The translations under genes and the position numbers were made by a program. DNA of 64,000 bases from CAYWVO01 sp964461835. Lineage in GTDB: Bacteria > Zixibacteria > MSB-5A5 > WJJR01 > JAJRUJ01. Positions 35,176-44,000 of this stretch are shown in pieces; position 1 is the first letter of the stretch, and each line of letters begins with the position of its first letter. The notes below the pieces were generated by a model. It made no database searches, was not told the DNA's origin, and saw only the letters and a list, made by a program, of their open reading frames with translations. The stretch covers positions 3,831 to 67,830 of the forward strand of contig CAYWVO010000016.1 in assembly GCA_964461835.1 (NCBI GenBank), given 5' to 3'.

Positions 35176-37356
35176 GTGCTGTCCCGTCTCATCCACCCAG
35201 TTCTTAGCACCGCACTGTGTGTGATCCTCCCCGTCGGAATTGTGTACGGCGGAGGTCTTGACGTACGGGTCGAGGGCGTTGTCCTGGACGACGAAAGCGG
35301 GTTGCCCTTGGAGCACGCGGAAGTGCGATTGGGAGAAGGCCGCTTTGTCACCCACACCGATCATCGCGGAGAATTCGCCTTTGAACATATCCCCGCCGGC
35401 CGCTGGAAGCTGCTGATTACTCGATTTGGCTATCGTGACGCCGAACCGCAGTGGATCATGGTCGCGGATGATGTGGCGAATCAGATACGTGTGTATCTGA
35501 CACCACGTCCTTTTGTCCTGCCCGAACAACAGGTATATGGCTCCTTGGGTGAAATTGAGGATCGGCCGGGAACAGTGCAGCTTACAAACGAGCAGTTGAC
35601 CGCGAACGGTTTTACCAATCTTGTCGATGCACTTGCCTCTTTGCCCGGAGTGATTGTCAATGCCGGTTACACGGCCGGCGGAAATCAGCAGATTATCATT
35701 CGCGGCGAAAGCGGTAAGCGGTTGGCGATTGAACTGGATGGCGTACCGCTTGCCGATGGTGTTCGGGGAGAGGCAGATTTATCGGCGGTGCCCCTGAGTG
35801 CGGTTGAATCGATCACGTTACACCGCGGGAGCAGCTGGCGCAGCGGGGCGTTGGGGGGGCTGGTACAAATAAAATCACGCTCGGTTTTTCCCACTGAGCG
35901 TGGAGTATCGTTGCAATTCGGTTCGTTTGCTTCCTGGCTGGCCGCACCACATTTCTCCGGATCAATCACCTCGGATATCGGCTATGTACTTTCGGCTGAA
36001 TTCGCCGGCCGAAATGATGCGTACAAGTATGTGCGGCAAACTGGGAGCGATACCGCTCGGCCCAATACCGAATACGGTCGGGAAAATCTCTACGGAAAGG
36101 TCGGTGGTCGCATTCCGGGCATTGGTTCGTGGGGAGTGTCCGGTTTGCATTATCAAAATGAGCGGGGCAGCCCCGGGCCATTACATGAATCATCACCACG
36201 GGCAATCCTGAATGACCAGCGACAGCTTTTAACTGCCGCTCTCGAGGGAAGTCCCGCATCCCGGCTGGACGCCTCCGCGCAAATCGCAATTTCCTCTTAT
36301 CGTACGCGCTATCGCAATCCCGACCCGATTAAGGCCCAGTCGCAATTTGATGAAGTGCTGTACAAGTCAAGTGGAGAAGTGGTGTATCAGCCTTCACAGT
36401 CGTCCCGCTGGACACTCCGGGCCGGCGGTGAGCTGCTTCATCGCGAGGTGACCGGGCGAAATTTCCTCGCACCATCGCGGTCCTTCGGGGACGCTGATCG
36501 CACGGCCAATGCCTTCTGGCTCTCGGGGACAGTTCGGTCACCCCGGTCATTGCCTGCCGGATGGGGGAGAGGTCATTTGCACGTCGGTGTTCGGTATGAC
36601 CGCGATGCCCATAGCCCGGATTTCTGGGCGCCACAATTCAGTACTGCCTGGAGTTGGGGTGAGTCCTGGCGTGTTACTCTGTCCGGCGACTGGGGACGCG
36701 CATTTCGCCGACCGTTGTTGACGTCGTTGTTCTGGAAGGAAGATATATTTTCCCAGGGAAATCCTGATCTGGCTCCGGAGACCGCACGGGAATGGTCTGC
36801 GGGCGTGGAAGTACACATCCCGATTCCCGACCTCTCGCTTGGGACGACGTTTTTCGATCGCACATATGACGGTTTCATCGAATGGGAACGCCGCTTGGGC
36901 GGCCGCTGGGCGCCGGTCAACCTGGAGCAGGCGTCCCTGATCGGACGAGAAGACGCGATTACCTGGGATTCCTGGGGTAACCATGTCTCGCTTGAGTTTT
37001 TCCATACCCTGATGTGGTCTACTAATCAATCACCCGATAGAAACGAACGTGGCAAGTTTTTGCTCTTTCGCCCCAAACATACCTATCAGGTGAGAGCTAA
37101 CCTGGAATTCCGGGAATTCCAACTACGGGCCGGCGGCCGCTGGGTCGACCGGCGCTATATTCGCAAGCAGAATACCAAGTGGCTACCGCCATATCGCTGG
37201 TTTGATATCGGCGTGGAGCAGCAAGTGCTGGTTAAACCAGTTGAATGCACCATCACGGTTTCCGGGAAAAACCTAACCAATGAACCAGTCGAATTGCTGG
37301 AACGCTACCCACTCCCGGGTCGTTCCTGGTATCTCGCCCTTCACGTTCATTTTTAA
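35176..37356 (+). CDS. btuB: TonB-dependent receptor, BtuB-like (cobalamin uptake)
   Basis: GTG 35176 is chosen: it opens on a signal peptide (LSRLIHPVLSTALCVILPVGIVYG), has GAGGG upstream, and leaves the terminator outside the gene; a TTG at 35128 would overlap it. 726 residues: signal about 1-25, carboxypeptidase-regulatory-like beta domain about 27-110, plug about 125-235 (IIIRGESGKRLAIELDGVPL), then a barrel ending in Phe (ALHVHF), the usual outer-membrane insertion signal. The riboswitch and the following genes point to B12 or another corrinoid as substrate. btuCDF and tonB are not in the window. Confidence 0.88.
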   Translation: MLSRLIHPVLSTALCVILPVGIVYGGGLDVRVEGVVLDDESGLPLEHAEVRLGEGRFVTHTDHRGEFAFEHIPAGRWKLLITRFGYRDAEPQWIMVADDVANQIRVYLTPRPFVLPEQQVYGSLGEIEDRPGTVQLTNEQLTANGFTNLVDALASLPGVIVNAGYTAGGNQQIIIRGESGKRLAIELDGVPLADGVRGEADLSAVPLSAVESITLHRGSSWRSGALGGLVQIKSRSVFPTERGVSLQFGSFASWLAAPHFSGSITSDIGYVLSAEFAGRNDAYKYVRQTGSDTARPNTEYGRENLYGKVGGRIPGIGSWGVSGLHYQNERGSPGPLHESSPRAILNDQRQLLTAALEGSPASRLDASAQIAISSYRTRYRNPDPIKAQSQFDEVLYKSSGEVVYQPSQSSRWTLRAGGELLHREVTGRNFLAPSRSFGDADRTANAFWLSGTVRSPRSLPAGWGRGHLHVGVRYDRDAHSPDFWAPQFSTAWSWGESWRVTLSGDWGRAFRRPLLTSLFWKEDIFSQGNPDLAPETAREWSAGVEVHIPIPDLSLGTTFFDRTYDGFIEWERRLGGRWAPVNLEQASLIGREDAITWDSWGNHVSLEFFHTLMWSTNQSPDRNERGKFLLFRPKHTYQVRANLEFREFQLRAGGRWVDRRYIRKQNTKWLPPYRWFDIGVEQQVLVKPVECTITVSGKNLTNEPVELLERYPLPGRSWYLALHVHF

Positions 37357-37369
37357 GAGGAGGAAAAGC

Positions 37370-38623
37370 ATGATCTCCCGCAACCGCAAAACCAATCATA
37401 CAATCCACATCACCGTGCATTTCGGTGTTCTGGCGTTGCTCATAATCTGCTTTGCCGGATCAGTGCAGGCACAGGATGTCAACGAATTGTATGTGATCAA
37501 CAGCAACGCCGAAACGTTGGACCGGGTGGATTTGATCACCGGCACAGTGGATCACGACGTGGCGACGCTTGGCCTGTATCCTAATCGCATCTACGTGAAT
37601 GACACCCTCGGCATTGTGGTGAACTCCGGCGACGCCAATTTGCAATTAATCGACCTTTCGGATTTTTCCACCATCGGCTATGTGAATTTCACCGAGGGAG
37701 ATAATCCCTGGGAAATCGAAGTAGTCGGCGATACGGCAGCGTATGTGTCACTCTTTCTCGCCAACGAAGTGGCCTATGTCGATCTGGTTTCGCGTACCGT
37801 TATTGATCGCATCTCCGTCGGTCATCGCCCGGAAGGATTGGTCGTTGATGGTAATCGGGTGTATGTCGTGCACACGGCATTTAACGACATCGAATTTGTG
37901 TATGACCAGGGCATGGTCTACGTGATTGATAAACCGAGTTTCACTGTGTTTGATTCTGTAGAAACCGCGACCAATCCACAGGATATCGTGCGGGCGCCTG
38001 ACGGTACGTTGCACATTCTCTGTACCGGCAATTACGTGGATGAGTTCGGTACTATTGACGTGCTCAACCCGGTCAGCCTCAGCATTGTCGACAACATTCC
38101 CATCGGCGGATCGCCCGGTGTGATCCATCTGAATCGGGGAGGCCATGTGTATTTAGCGGATTTCGGCTGGACCCAGGGATACATCTACGAATATGACGCG
38201 CGCACGCGCCAAGTCATTCATGACAGTAGCAATCCTATCGCGCCGCCCGGCAGCGAATGCGCGTACATTACCGGTGATATGTCAGACAATTTCTTCGTTT
38301 GCCATTTCAACAATGACAACATCGGTGAATATGCTAACGACGATCTTCCCACGGGACGGACGTTCGCGGTCGGTGATGGACCGATCGCCGCCGCGGTTCG
38401 GACCAACCGGCTTCCCGGAGATGTAAATGGCAGCAATACCGTGGATCCCGTCGATGTGGCATTCGCCGTGATACACATATATCGTGGATATCCACTGCCG
38501 GGATTGCCCGCCGCGCTGGACGTCAACCGTGATTGTTCCAACGATCCGCTCGATGTGCAATTCTTGGTGCACTATGTGTACAGGGCGCAGGGTTTCCTCC
38601 TGTGGGGTTGTGTCTCGGAATAA
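37370..38623 (+). CDS. secreted YncE-like beta-propeller, candidate BtuG-like corrinoid binder
   Basis: 417 residues from ATG 37370 with AAGAGGAGG upstream, 13 bases after the receptor stop. A signal peptide is cut after about Ala34 (VQA-QD); no lipobox. Residues about 36-350 form a YncE-type propeller (ELYVINSNAETLDRVDL, EGLVVDGNRVYVVHT, GVIHLNRGGHVYLADFG). The C-terminus has two dockerin-like loops (GDVNGSNTVDPVDVAF and LDVNRDCSNDPLDVQF). Bacteroides BtuG is also a propeller encoded with BtuB and binds B12 at the surface; BtuG is a lipoprotein, so attachment differs here. B12 binding is inferred from operon context. Confidence 0.85.
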   Translation: MISRNRKTNHTIHITVHFGVLALLIICFAGSVQAQDVNELYVINSNAETLDRVDLITGTVDHDVATLGLYPNRIYVNDTLGIVVNSGDANLQLIDLSDFSTIGYVNFTEGDNPWEIEVVGDTAAYVSLFLANEVAYVDLVSRTVIDRISVGHRPEGLVVDGNRVYVVHTAFNDIEFVYDQGMVYVIDKPSFTVFDSVETATNPQDIVRAPDGTLHILCTGNYVDEFGTIDVLNPVSLSIVDNIPIGGSPGVIHLNRGGHVYLADFGWTQGYIYEYDARTRQVIHDSSNPIAPPGSECAYITGDMSDNFFVCHFNNDNIGEYANDDLPTGRTFAVGDGPIAAAVRTNRLPGDVNGSNTVDPVDVAFAVIHIYRGYPLPGLPAALDVNRDCSNDPLDVQFLVHYVYRAQGFLLWGCVSE

Positions 38624-38626
38624 CAT

Positions 38627-39070
38627 ATGGAAAGCATGGGAATTCCATTGTTCCGCATCTGTCCGCTCATCCTGGTCGCAGGTGTATTGGCGCTGACCGG
38701 TTGTAGCCGGGAGCAACACGCACCGGAGACGACTGCCGGCAAAAACCAACAGACAATGGCAATGACCGACTCTCTGTGGCTGGTTGTGGAGTATGCGGCC
38801 GAAGACGCGGATACGTTTTCGCTGTTCCATCCGGGGAGTGACACGCTCACCGTCCAGAAGTTGCTCGTCCGCGTCACTGACCGGCAGAGAATCAACCTGG
38901 AGATCGAACGATACGCCTTTGGCGCCATGATCACCACCATCCGTGACCGGACCAACGGCGCAGGCGGCTATTGGCTGTACACGGTCAATAGCAAGCCTGT
39001 CCCCAAGGCGGCGTCTGCACATCAGCTCACCCCTGGCGACACGGTCCGGTTCTTCTTTACCGACCGGTAA
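38627..39070 (+). CDS. DUF4430 (transcobalamin-like C-terminal domain) lipoprotein
   Basis: 147 residues, three bases after the propeller gene. Lipoprotein signal with lipobox ALTGC and Cys26. After a linker (about 27-45) comes a DUF4430-type domain to the end: KLLVRVTDRQRINLEIE, then GGYWLYTVNSKPVPKAA and LTPGDTVRFFFTD. In animal transcobalamin and intrinsic factor this fold is the smaller cobalamin-contacting domain. With the riboswitch and receptor it suggests a surface or periplasmic corrinoid-binding lipoprotein. Start site has no strong ribosome binding site, so translation may be coupled. Confidence 0.85.
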   Translation: MESMGIPLFRICPLILVAGVLALTGCSREQHAPETTAGKNQQTMAMTDSLWLVVEYAAEDADTFSLFHPGSDTLTVQKLLVRVTDRQRINLEIERYAFGAMITTIRDRTNGAGGYWLYTVNSKPVPKAASAHQLTPGDTVRFFFTDR

Positions 39071-39145
39071 GAAAACCGAAGGCTGCCGGAAATCGAATTG
39101 ACCTCTGTACCTTCCAGGAGGATATTCCTTCTGGAGGTGGCCGCC

Positions 39146-39706
39146 ATGGTCTGGGAAAAAACACGCGTATTCAATATTCCGAATAGTCTCACGCTTTCGC
39201 GGCTGATACTTCTCCCGCTGTTCTTCTGGCTTATGGCGCAGGACGATCGTACCTATTGGACCTGGGGCGGTATTCTGATTGCCTACGGCATTTTGTCGGA
39301 TAATCTTGACGGCTATATTGCCCGACGTTTTCACCAGACCACCACCCTGGGGAAGGTCCTCGATCCTCTAGCCGACAAGATTACCGCTGGCAGTGTCGCG
39401 GTGTTCTGCATAGTCGAGCGCGGGCTGCCCTGGCTGGCCGTGGTGTTGACTGTAGTGCGTGACTTAGGGCTGCTGCTGGGTGGACGATTCCTCTGGCGGC
39501 AAAGCGGTGCAATACCGACGTCCAATACCATCGGCAAAGCCGCCGCGTTGTTCTGGGGAATAACGCTGCTCATCTGGACCTTTGACTGGCACCCAATCAG
39601 CAGGATTGTGCTCTGGCCGGTCGTTGGTTTGTACCTCTTCGCCGGAGTGATCTATGCCTACCGGACAGTGCAGTGGTCGCGAAAGAGCGATGCCAAATCA
39701 GTGTAG
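39146..39706 (+). CDS. pgsA: CDP-alcohol phosphatidyltransferase, PgsA-like
   Basis: 186 residues from ATG 39146, with GGAGGTGG upstream; an in-frame extension to 39098 is rejected. NIPNSLTLSRL opens the first helix. The CDP-alcohol motif is complete: Asp52, Asp55-Gly56, Ala59-Arg60, Gly69, Asp73, Asp77. The enzyme likely makes phosphatidylglycerol phosphate from CDP-diacylglycerol and glycerol 3-phosphate. Other alcohol acceptors are possible in this family. Confidence 0.88.
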   Translation: MVWEKTRVFNIPNSLTLSRLILLPLFFWLMAQDDRTYWTWGGILIAYGILSDNLDGYIARRFHQTTTLGKVLDPLADKITAGSVAVFCIVERGLPWLAVVLTVVRDLGLLLGGRFLWRQSGAIPTSNTIGKAAALFWGITLLIWTFDWHPISRIVLWPVVGLYLFAGVIYAYRTVQWSRKSDAKSV

Positions 39707-39836
39707 AAACCGGGTTGTAATCATAAGACTTCAACCCTACTTTTCATTCCGCTTCGATCAACAATAGCATCGTTTTCAGAAGTCAGACATTTTTGTCCCA
39801 GTGATTCAAATTTCGACAGGATTTGCAACTCCCAGC

Positions 39837-39865
39837 TTGACAGCAAATTACCTGGTGAATTTAAT
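39837..39865 (+). promoter_or_regulatory. sigma-70-type promoter of the sdh operon
   Basis: TTGACA (39837-39842), 17-base spacer, TTTAAT (39860-39865). Predicted start near 39872, 36 bases before the sdhA start codon. Confidence 0.75.
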
Positions 39866-39907
39866 GATTTGTTCGGGGCAACTCTTTTCGGGGAGGAAAC
39901 GCTGCAC

Positions 39908-41626
39908 ATGGCCCAAATAAGAGAACACGATGTCATTGTTTTGGGGACCGGTTTGGCGGGCCTGCGGGGCGCGGTGGAAATTGCGCGGCAATCCGGGGAT
40001 TCGATCAATATGGCCCTGGTATCTAAAGTTCAACTCATGCGGGCGCACTCCGTTTGTGCAGAGGGCGGCACGGCGGCGGTCCTGCGCGAGGAAGAGGGCG
40101 ACAATTTCGATCTGCACGCCTGGGACAGCGTCAAGGGTTCTGACTTCTTGGCCGACCAGGATGTCATTGATGTGTTTGTCCGCAAATGCCCGGAAGAAAT
40201 CCGACTCCTGGATCGCTTCGGATTACCCTGGTCGCGCCGCGAAGATGGGCGCATTCTGCAACGACCGTTCGGCGGTCATAGTTACCCCCGGGCGACCATG
40301 GCGGCAGACAAAACCGGCTTCTTTGAGATGCAAACACTCTATGATGAGTTAATGCGGTATAAAAATTTCACCAGGTACGAGGAAGTTTTTGCCACTTCGA
40401 TTGTTGTGGAGGATGGCGCTTTTCGTGGTGTGACGATTATGGATTTGGCCATGGGGGAGATGGTTGTCCTGCGCGGCAAGGCGTTGTTAATCTCTTCGGG
40501 CGGTCAGGGCACGCTGTATGCTTTCAGCACCTATTCCCAGACGGTTACCGGTGACGGTCAGGCGATGGCCTATCGCGCCGGCATGGCCATTGAAGACCCG
40601 GAATTTCTCCAGTTTCATCCTACCGGATTGGTACCCTCGGGTATCTTAATGACCGAAGGCTGCCGCGGTGAGGGCGGTTATCTGCGCAACAAAGACGGCG
40701 ACCGATTCATGGAAAAATATGCGCCGTCCAAAATGGAGCTCGGCCCGCGTGACATTATATCCCGTGCTGAGATAACGGAAATTTTGGAAGGCCGCGGATA
40801 TGAGGGCCCGGGTACCCTGGACTACATTCATCTTGATCTGACCCATCTGGGGGCCGAGAAGATTTACAGTCGGTTACCGCTGATCCGCGAAGTCTGCATG
40901 AAGTTTCTCGGTATTGATCCGGTGGATACGCAGATTCCGGTGCGGCCGGTCGCGCATTACTCCATGGGTGGCGTTGAGTGTGATATTACCGGGAAATGCA
41001 TGATGGAAGGTATCTGGGCTGCCGGCGAGGTCGCCTGCGTTTCCTTGCACGGGGCGAATCGGTTGGGCACAAATTCCACTGCCGAATGCCTGGTCTGGGG
41101 CGGCATTTCCGGCGGCGAGATCGTTAAGTTCATCCAGTCCGACCCGTCGTTGCTCGATCTGCCACAGGAGCGGGTTACCACCGAGGAAAAGCGGGTGTTT
41201 GAGGATATGCTGGGTCGGAGCGGTGACGAGAATCCGTACACCATTCGTCGTGAACTCCGGGACACCGTCGACTTGTACCTCGGTGTTTACCGGGACGGCG
41301 ACGGTATGAAGACCGGACAGGAAAAGACCCGCGAGCTGTCTGAACGATTCAAAAACATCAAAGTTGTTGATAAAGGTCTGGTGTATAACTCCAACCTCAT
41401 GAATGTCCTGGAAATTGAGAACCTTCTCGATCAGGCACACGCAATGTTTGCCGCAGGAATCGCCCGGGAGGAATCACGCGGGGCGCACTCCCGGCGGGAT
41501 TTTACCAAGCGGGACGATGAGAAGTGGTTGAAACATACCCTAGTGTACCATACACCGGATGGTCCGCGGTTAGACTACAAACCGGTCACCATGACGAAAT
41601 GGAAACCGGTGGAACGGAAATATTAA
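39908..41626 (+). CDS. sdhA: succinate dehydrogenase/fumarate reductase flavoprotein subunit
   Basis: 572 residues from ATG 39908, preceded by GGGAGGAAA; an earlier TTG is rejected. FAD-binding GTGLAGLRGAVE is near the N-terminus. His in MRAHSVCAEGGTAAV corresponds to the covalently flavinylated histidine. The GGHSYPRATMAADKTGF segment and HYSMGGVECDITGKC-type segment line the active site. The ending (SRRDFTKRDDEKWLKHTLVYH) is standard. It oxidises succinate or reduces fumarate; direction cannot be read from sequence. Confidence 0.95.
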   Translation: MAQIREHDVIVLGTGLAGLRGAVEIARQSGDSINMALVSKVQLMRAHSVCAEGGTAAVLREEEGDNFDLHAWDSVKGSDFLADQDVIDVFVRKCPEEIRLLDRFGLPWSRREDGRILQRPFGGHSYPRATMAADKTGFFEMQTLYDELMRYKNFTRYEEVFATSIVVEDGAFRGVTIMDLAMGEMVVLRGKALLISSGGQGTLYAFSTYSQTVTGDGQAMAYRAGMAIEDPEFLQFHPTGLVPSGILMTEGCRGEGGYLRNKDGDRFMEKYAPSKMELGPRDIISRAEITEILEGRGYEGPGTLDYIHLDLTHLGAEKIYSRLPLIREVCMKFLGIDPVDTQIPVRPVAHYSMGGVECDITGKCMMEGIWAAGEVACVSLHGANRLGTNSTAECLVWGGISGGEIVKFIQSDPSLLDLPQERVTTEEKRVFEDMLGRSGDENPYTIRRELRDTVDLYLGVYRDGDGMKTGQEKTRELSERFKNIKVVDKGLVYNSNLMNVLEIENLLDQAHAMFAAGIAREESRGAHSRRDFTKRDDEKWLKHTLVYHTPDGPRLDYKPVTMTKWKPVERKY

Positions 41627-41637
41627 GGGAGTAAATG

Positions 41638-42075
41638 ATGTCCGAACCCCAAAAATACGAAAATCGCCTGGGAATACGAGGGTGGTGGAGCGGCGGTCGC
41701 TGGGGCTTTGAACGGTACATGTACACCCTGCACCGTTTGACCGGACTGGGCCTGGTGGCCTACTTTGTCCTGCATGTCCTGGTAACCTCCTCACGTGCGT
41801 TCGGGGCGGAGGCGTGGGACCGCTGGATGGGTATTGTCGGTGTACCGGTTCTGCACGTCGGCGAATTTTTCGTGGTGCTTGCGTTCATCTTCCATTCACT
41901 GAATGGCATCCGGCTGGTGCTGATAGAATTGGGCTTTGCGGTCGGCAAGGCGGAAGAACCGGTTTACCCGTACAAAACCTCGCTGAACGTACAGCGGCCG
42001 CTCATGGTGTTGGTGATGGTTCTGGCGGCAATTTTTGTCGTCGTCAGCGGCTATGATTTCTGGCTCATTCACTGA
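41638..42075 (+). CDS. sdhC: succinate dehydrogenase cytochrome b subunit
   Basis: Two adjacent ATG codons exist (41635, 41638); the second is better spaced from AAGGGAG. 145 residues with three membrane helices. His in MYTLHRLTGLGLV and His in FHSLNGIRLVLIE fit heme b ligands of SdhC-type anchors. Directly follows sdhA and precedes the second anchor gene by 11 bases. Confidence 0.85.
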   Translation: MSEPQKYENRLGIRGWWSGGRWGFERYMYTLHRLTGLGLVAYFVLHVLVTSSRAFGAEAWDRWMGIVGVPVLHVGEFFVVLAFIFHSLNGIRLVLIELGFAVGKAEEPVYPYKTSLNVQRPLMVLVMVLAAIFVVVSGYDFWLIH

Positions 42076-42086
42076 GGAGGATCAAG

Positions 42087-42458
42087 ATGCGAGAGACCAA
42101 ACTATGGACCTGGCACCTGCTCGCCGGCATCGCCATTTTGATTCTCGGTGGGCTGCACATGATCACCATGCACCTGGATGGCATCATTGGCTTGTTCAAT
42201 CCAGCCGGCGGTGCGGCAATTGCATGGGATAATGTTGTTGCCAGGGCCCAGACGATATTTCATACCGTGTTGTATATCGCCCTGCTCGGCGTAACCCTGT
42301 TTCACGGCTTTTACGGGTTGCGCAATATTATCTTCGAGTTGGGTATCAGCAAAAGTGTCGGTACGGTGGTAAACGCCGTGTTATTGTTGGGGGGCGTCGT
42401 CCTGTTTGTGTTTGGTACCTGGGCGGCGCTGGCCTCGCGGGCGGTTGCACTCGGTTAA
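42087..42458 (+). CDS. sdhD: succinate dehydrogenase membrane anchor subunit
   Basis: 123 residues with three membrane helices (about 9-30, 60-80, 93-115). A histidine-rich first helix (WHLLAGIAILILGGLHMITMHLDG) and FHGFYGLRNIIFELG can supply heme or quinone contacts. Two separate anchors place this enzyme in the four-subunit class. Identity rests mainly on position between sdhC and sdhB. Confidence 0.8.
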   Translation: MRETKLWTWHLLAGIAILILGGLHMITMHLDGIIGLFNPAGGAAIAWDNVVARAQTIFHTVLYIALLGVTLFHGFYGLRNIIFELGISKSVGTVVNAVLLLGGVVLFVFGTWAALASRAVALG

Positions 42459-42473
42459 AGAGGAAGGCAGATT

Positions 42474-43319
42474 ATGGATTTCCAATCATCCGAGCCCACC
42501 AATATTACTTTCGTGGTGCGGCGGTTCAGTCCGGAAACCGACCAGAAACCGCACTACGTTGATTATACCGTGCGGGTTATCGCCGGAATGACTGTTTTGG
42601 AAGGGCTCCATTATATAAAAAATGAACTCGATGCGTCCCTGGCCTGGCGGTCTTCCTGTCGCATGGGTGTGTGCGGTTCGTGTGGAGTGTTGATTAATGG
42701 CAAGCCCATGTTGGCCTGCAATACGCAAATCATGCATGTGAGCGAACGTGCGTTGACGATTGGTCCCCTGCCCAATTTCAGCATTGTGAAAGATTTGGTC
42801 CCTGATTTACAGCCGATGCTGCAAAAACATATTGGCGGGCATCCCCATGTTATCCGAGAGGATAAGGACCCCACGGTCGTACCGCAGGATGAGTACTATC
42901 AAACGCCGGAGGAATTACGGCGTTTTTTGCAGTTTTCCTATTGTATTAAATGCGGGGCCTGCATGGCAGCCTGCCCGACCTTGGCGCTGGACAAGGATTA
43001 CCTCGGGCCAATGCCGCTGGCGCAATTCCACCGCTATAATGTCGATACGCGGGATGCCGGTTTCAAAGAACGGCGGAATATTGCCGGGGGTCCAACGGGA
43101 GTTGCCCGCTGTCACTATGCTGGTGAATGCTCCAATGTTTGCCCCAAAGGAGTTGACCCGGCGCGCGCAATTCAATTGATGAAGCGCGATCTGGTGTTCT
43201 CATACCTGGGCCTTCGGGGCCGTGATAAACCTTGCCCTACGATCGGGCCGGATACCAACGCCAAGCGAAAAGAGGGAGTCTCGGATCCGCCTCCTTTTAC
43301 TATCGAGCAAGCGCACTAG
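42474..43319 (+). CDS. sdhB: succinate dehydrogenase/fumarate reductase iron-sulfur subunit
   Basis: 281 residues. [2Fe-2S] ligands Cys62, Cys67, Cys70 and Cys82 (CRMGVCGSCGVLINGKPMLAC); [4Fe-4S] motif CIKCGACMAACP; [3Fe-4S] motif CHYAGECSNVCPKGVDP with the fourth Cys set shared in the usual way. The short C-terminal tail (about 30 residues rich in Lys and Pro) is an extension. Last gene of the operon; a terminator follows. Confidence 0.95.
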   Translation: MDFQSSEPTNITFVVRRFSPETDQKPHYVDYTVRVIAGMTVLEGLHYIKNELDASLAWRSSCRMGVCGSCGVLINGKPMLACNTQIMHVSERALTIGPLPNFSIVKDLVPDLQPMLQKHIGGHPHVIREDKDPTVVPQDEYYQTPEELRRFLQFSYCIKCGACMAACPTLALDKDYLGPMPLAQFHRYNVDTRDAGFKERRNIAGGPTGVARCHYAGECSNVCPKGVDPARAIQLMKRDLVFSYLGLRGRDKPCPTIGPDTNAKRKEGVSDPPPFTIEQAH

Positions 43320-43343
43320 GAAAACATCTGAATTCGAAACGCG

Positions 43344-43371
43344 AAAAAGGCGGCCTGTCGGCCGCCTTTTT
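43344..43371. terminator. bidirectional intrinsic terminator between sdhB and the RHH gene
   Basis: AAAAAGGCGGCC (43344-43355) and GGCCGCCTTTTT (43360-43371) form a perfect 12-pair stem with a four-base loop. The A tract on one side and T tract on the other let it work on both strands. Confidence 0.9.
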
Positions 43372-43389
43372 GCATGAGGCAGGCAGTAT

Positions 43390-43785
43390 TCAGAGCCGTT
43401 CCATGTCGGAGATAATACCCTCGACGAGACTTTTTTTCAGGCGACGGCGTCGGCCCTCGAAACGGCCTTTCATGGGCAGTTTGCCTTTGATGTCATCAAG
43501 GAAATCATCGACATCTTTTTCCAATGCGGTCCGCGCCAGCTTTGGGTTTGCCTGAAAGATCACCGCATTCATTGCCCCGCGGATCAACCCCGCGACCGAA
43601 GAATTCTGTTTTCTGGCAATTTCTTTCAACGCTCGCAGTTCCGCCTCGTCAAGAACGATAGAGAATGGTTTCTTGACTCGGCCCGATGGCCGGCGTCCGC
43701 GACGGGCTCCGCCTCTTTTCGGTCCCGGTTTCCGGCCCCGCCGTGCGGTCTTTTTCGCCGCACTTTTCTTCGCTGTCCTCGGCAT
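43390..43785 (-). CDS. ribbon-helix-helix-like DNA-binding protein with basic tail
   Basis: 131 residues; ATG 43785 follows AAAGGAG, so a GTG six bases earlier is rejected. The first 40 residues are Lys/Arg/Ala-rich (RTAKKSAAKKTARRGRKPGPKRGG) and contain an AT-hook-like RGRKPG. A ribbon-helix-helix segment follows (KPFSIVLDEAELRALKEIARKQNSSVAGLIRGAMNAVI), then an acidic/basic C-terminal region. It probably binds DNA, either as a local regulator or a nucleoid protein. No toxin partner lies beside it. Confidence 0.75.
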   Translation of the reverse strand: MPRTAKKSAAKKTARRGRKPGPKRGGARRGRRPSGRVKKPFSIVLDEAELRALKEIARKQNSSVAGLIRGAMNAVIFQANPKLARTALEKDVDDFLDDIKGKLPMKGRFEGRRRRLKKSLVEGIISDMERL

Positions 43786-44000
43786 TACCACTCCTTTGCA
43801 TACCGTTGGTTAGTAGTATTAGTATTGTGCTCTTTACCGTTTCCCTGTGCTCACATCACATACAAAACCAACTTCCGTTCCACATATACTCGGCAATTAT
43901 CGTTCCCGATCACGGTGGTTATCTGGAAGATAACCTCTCGCCCGCGACACACGCATTCTACATATATGGATTTATCTAGTGCAGGGCAAGAGTAAATCGA

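Noticed and set aside
37280..37369. In-frame 30-residue extension of the B12-locus propeller into the receptor gene
   Set aside because: ATG 37370 has a strong AAGAGGAGG and opens on a signal peptide.
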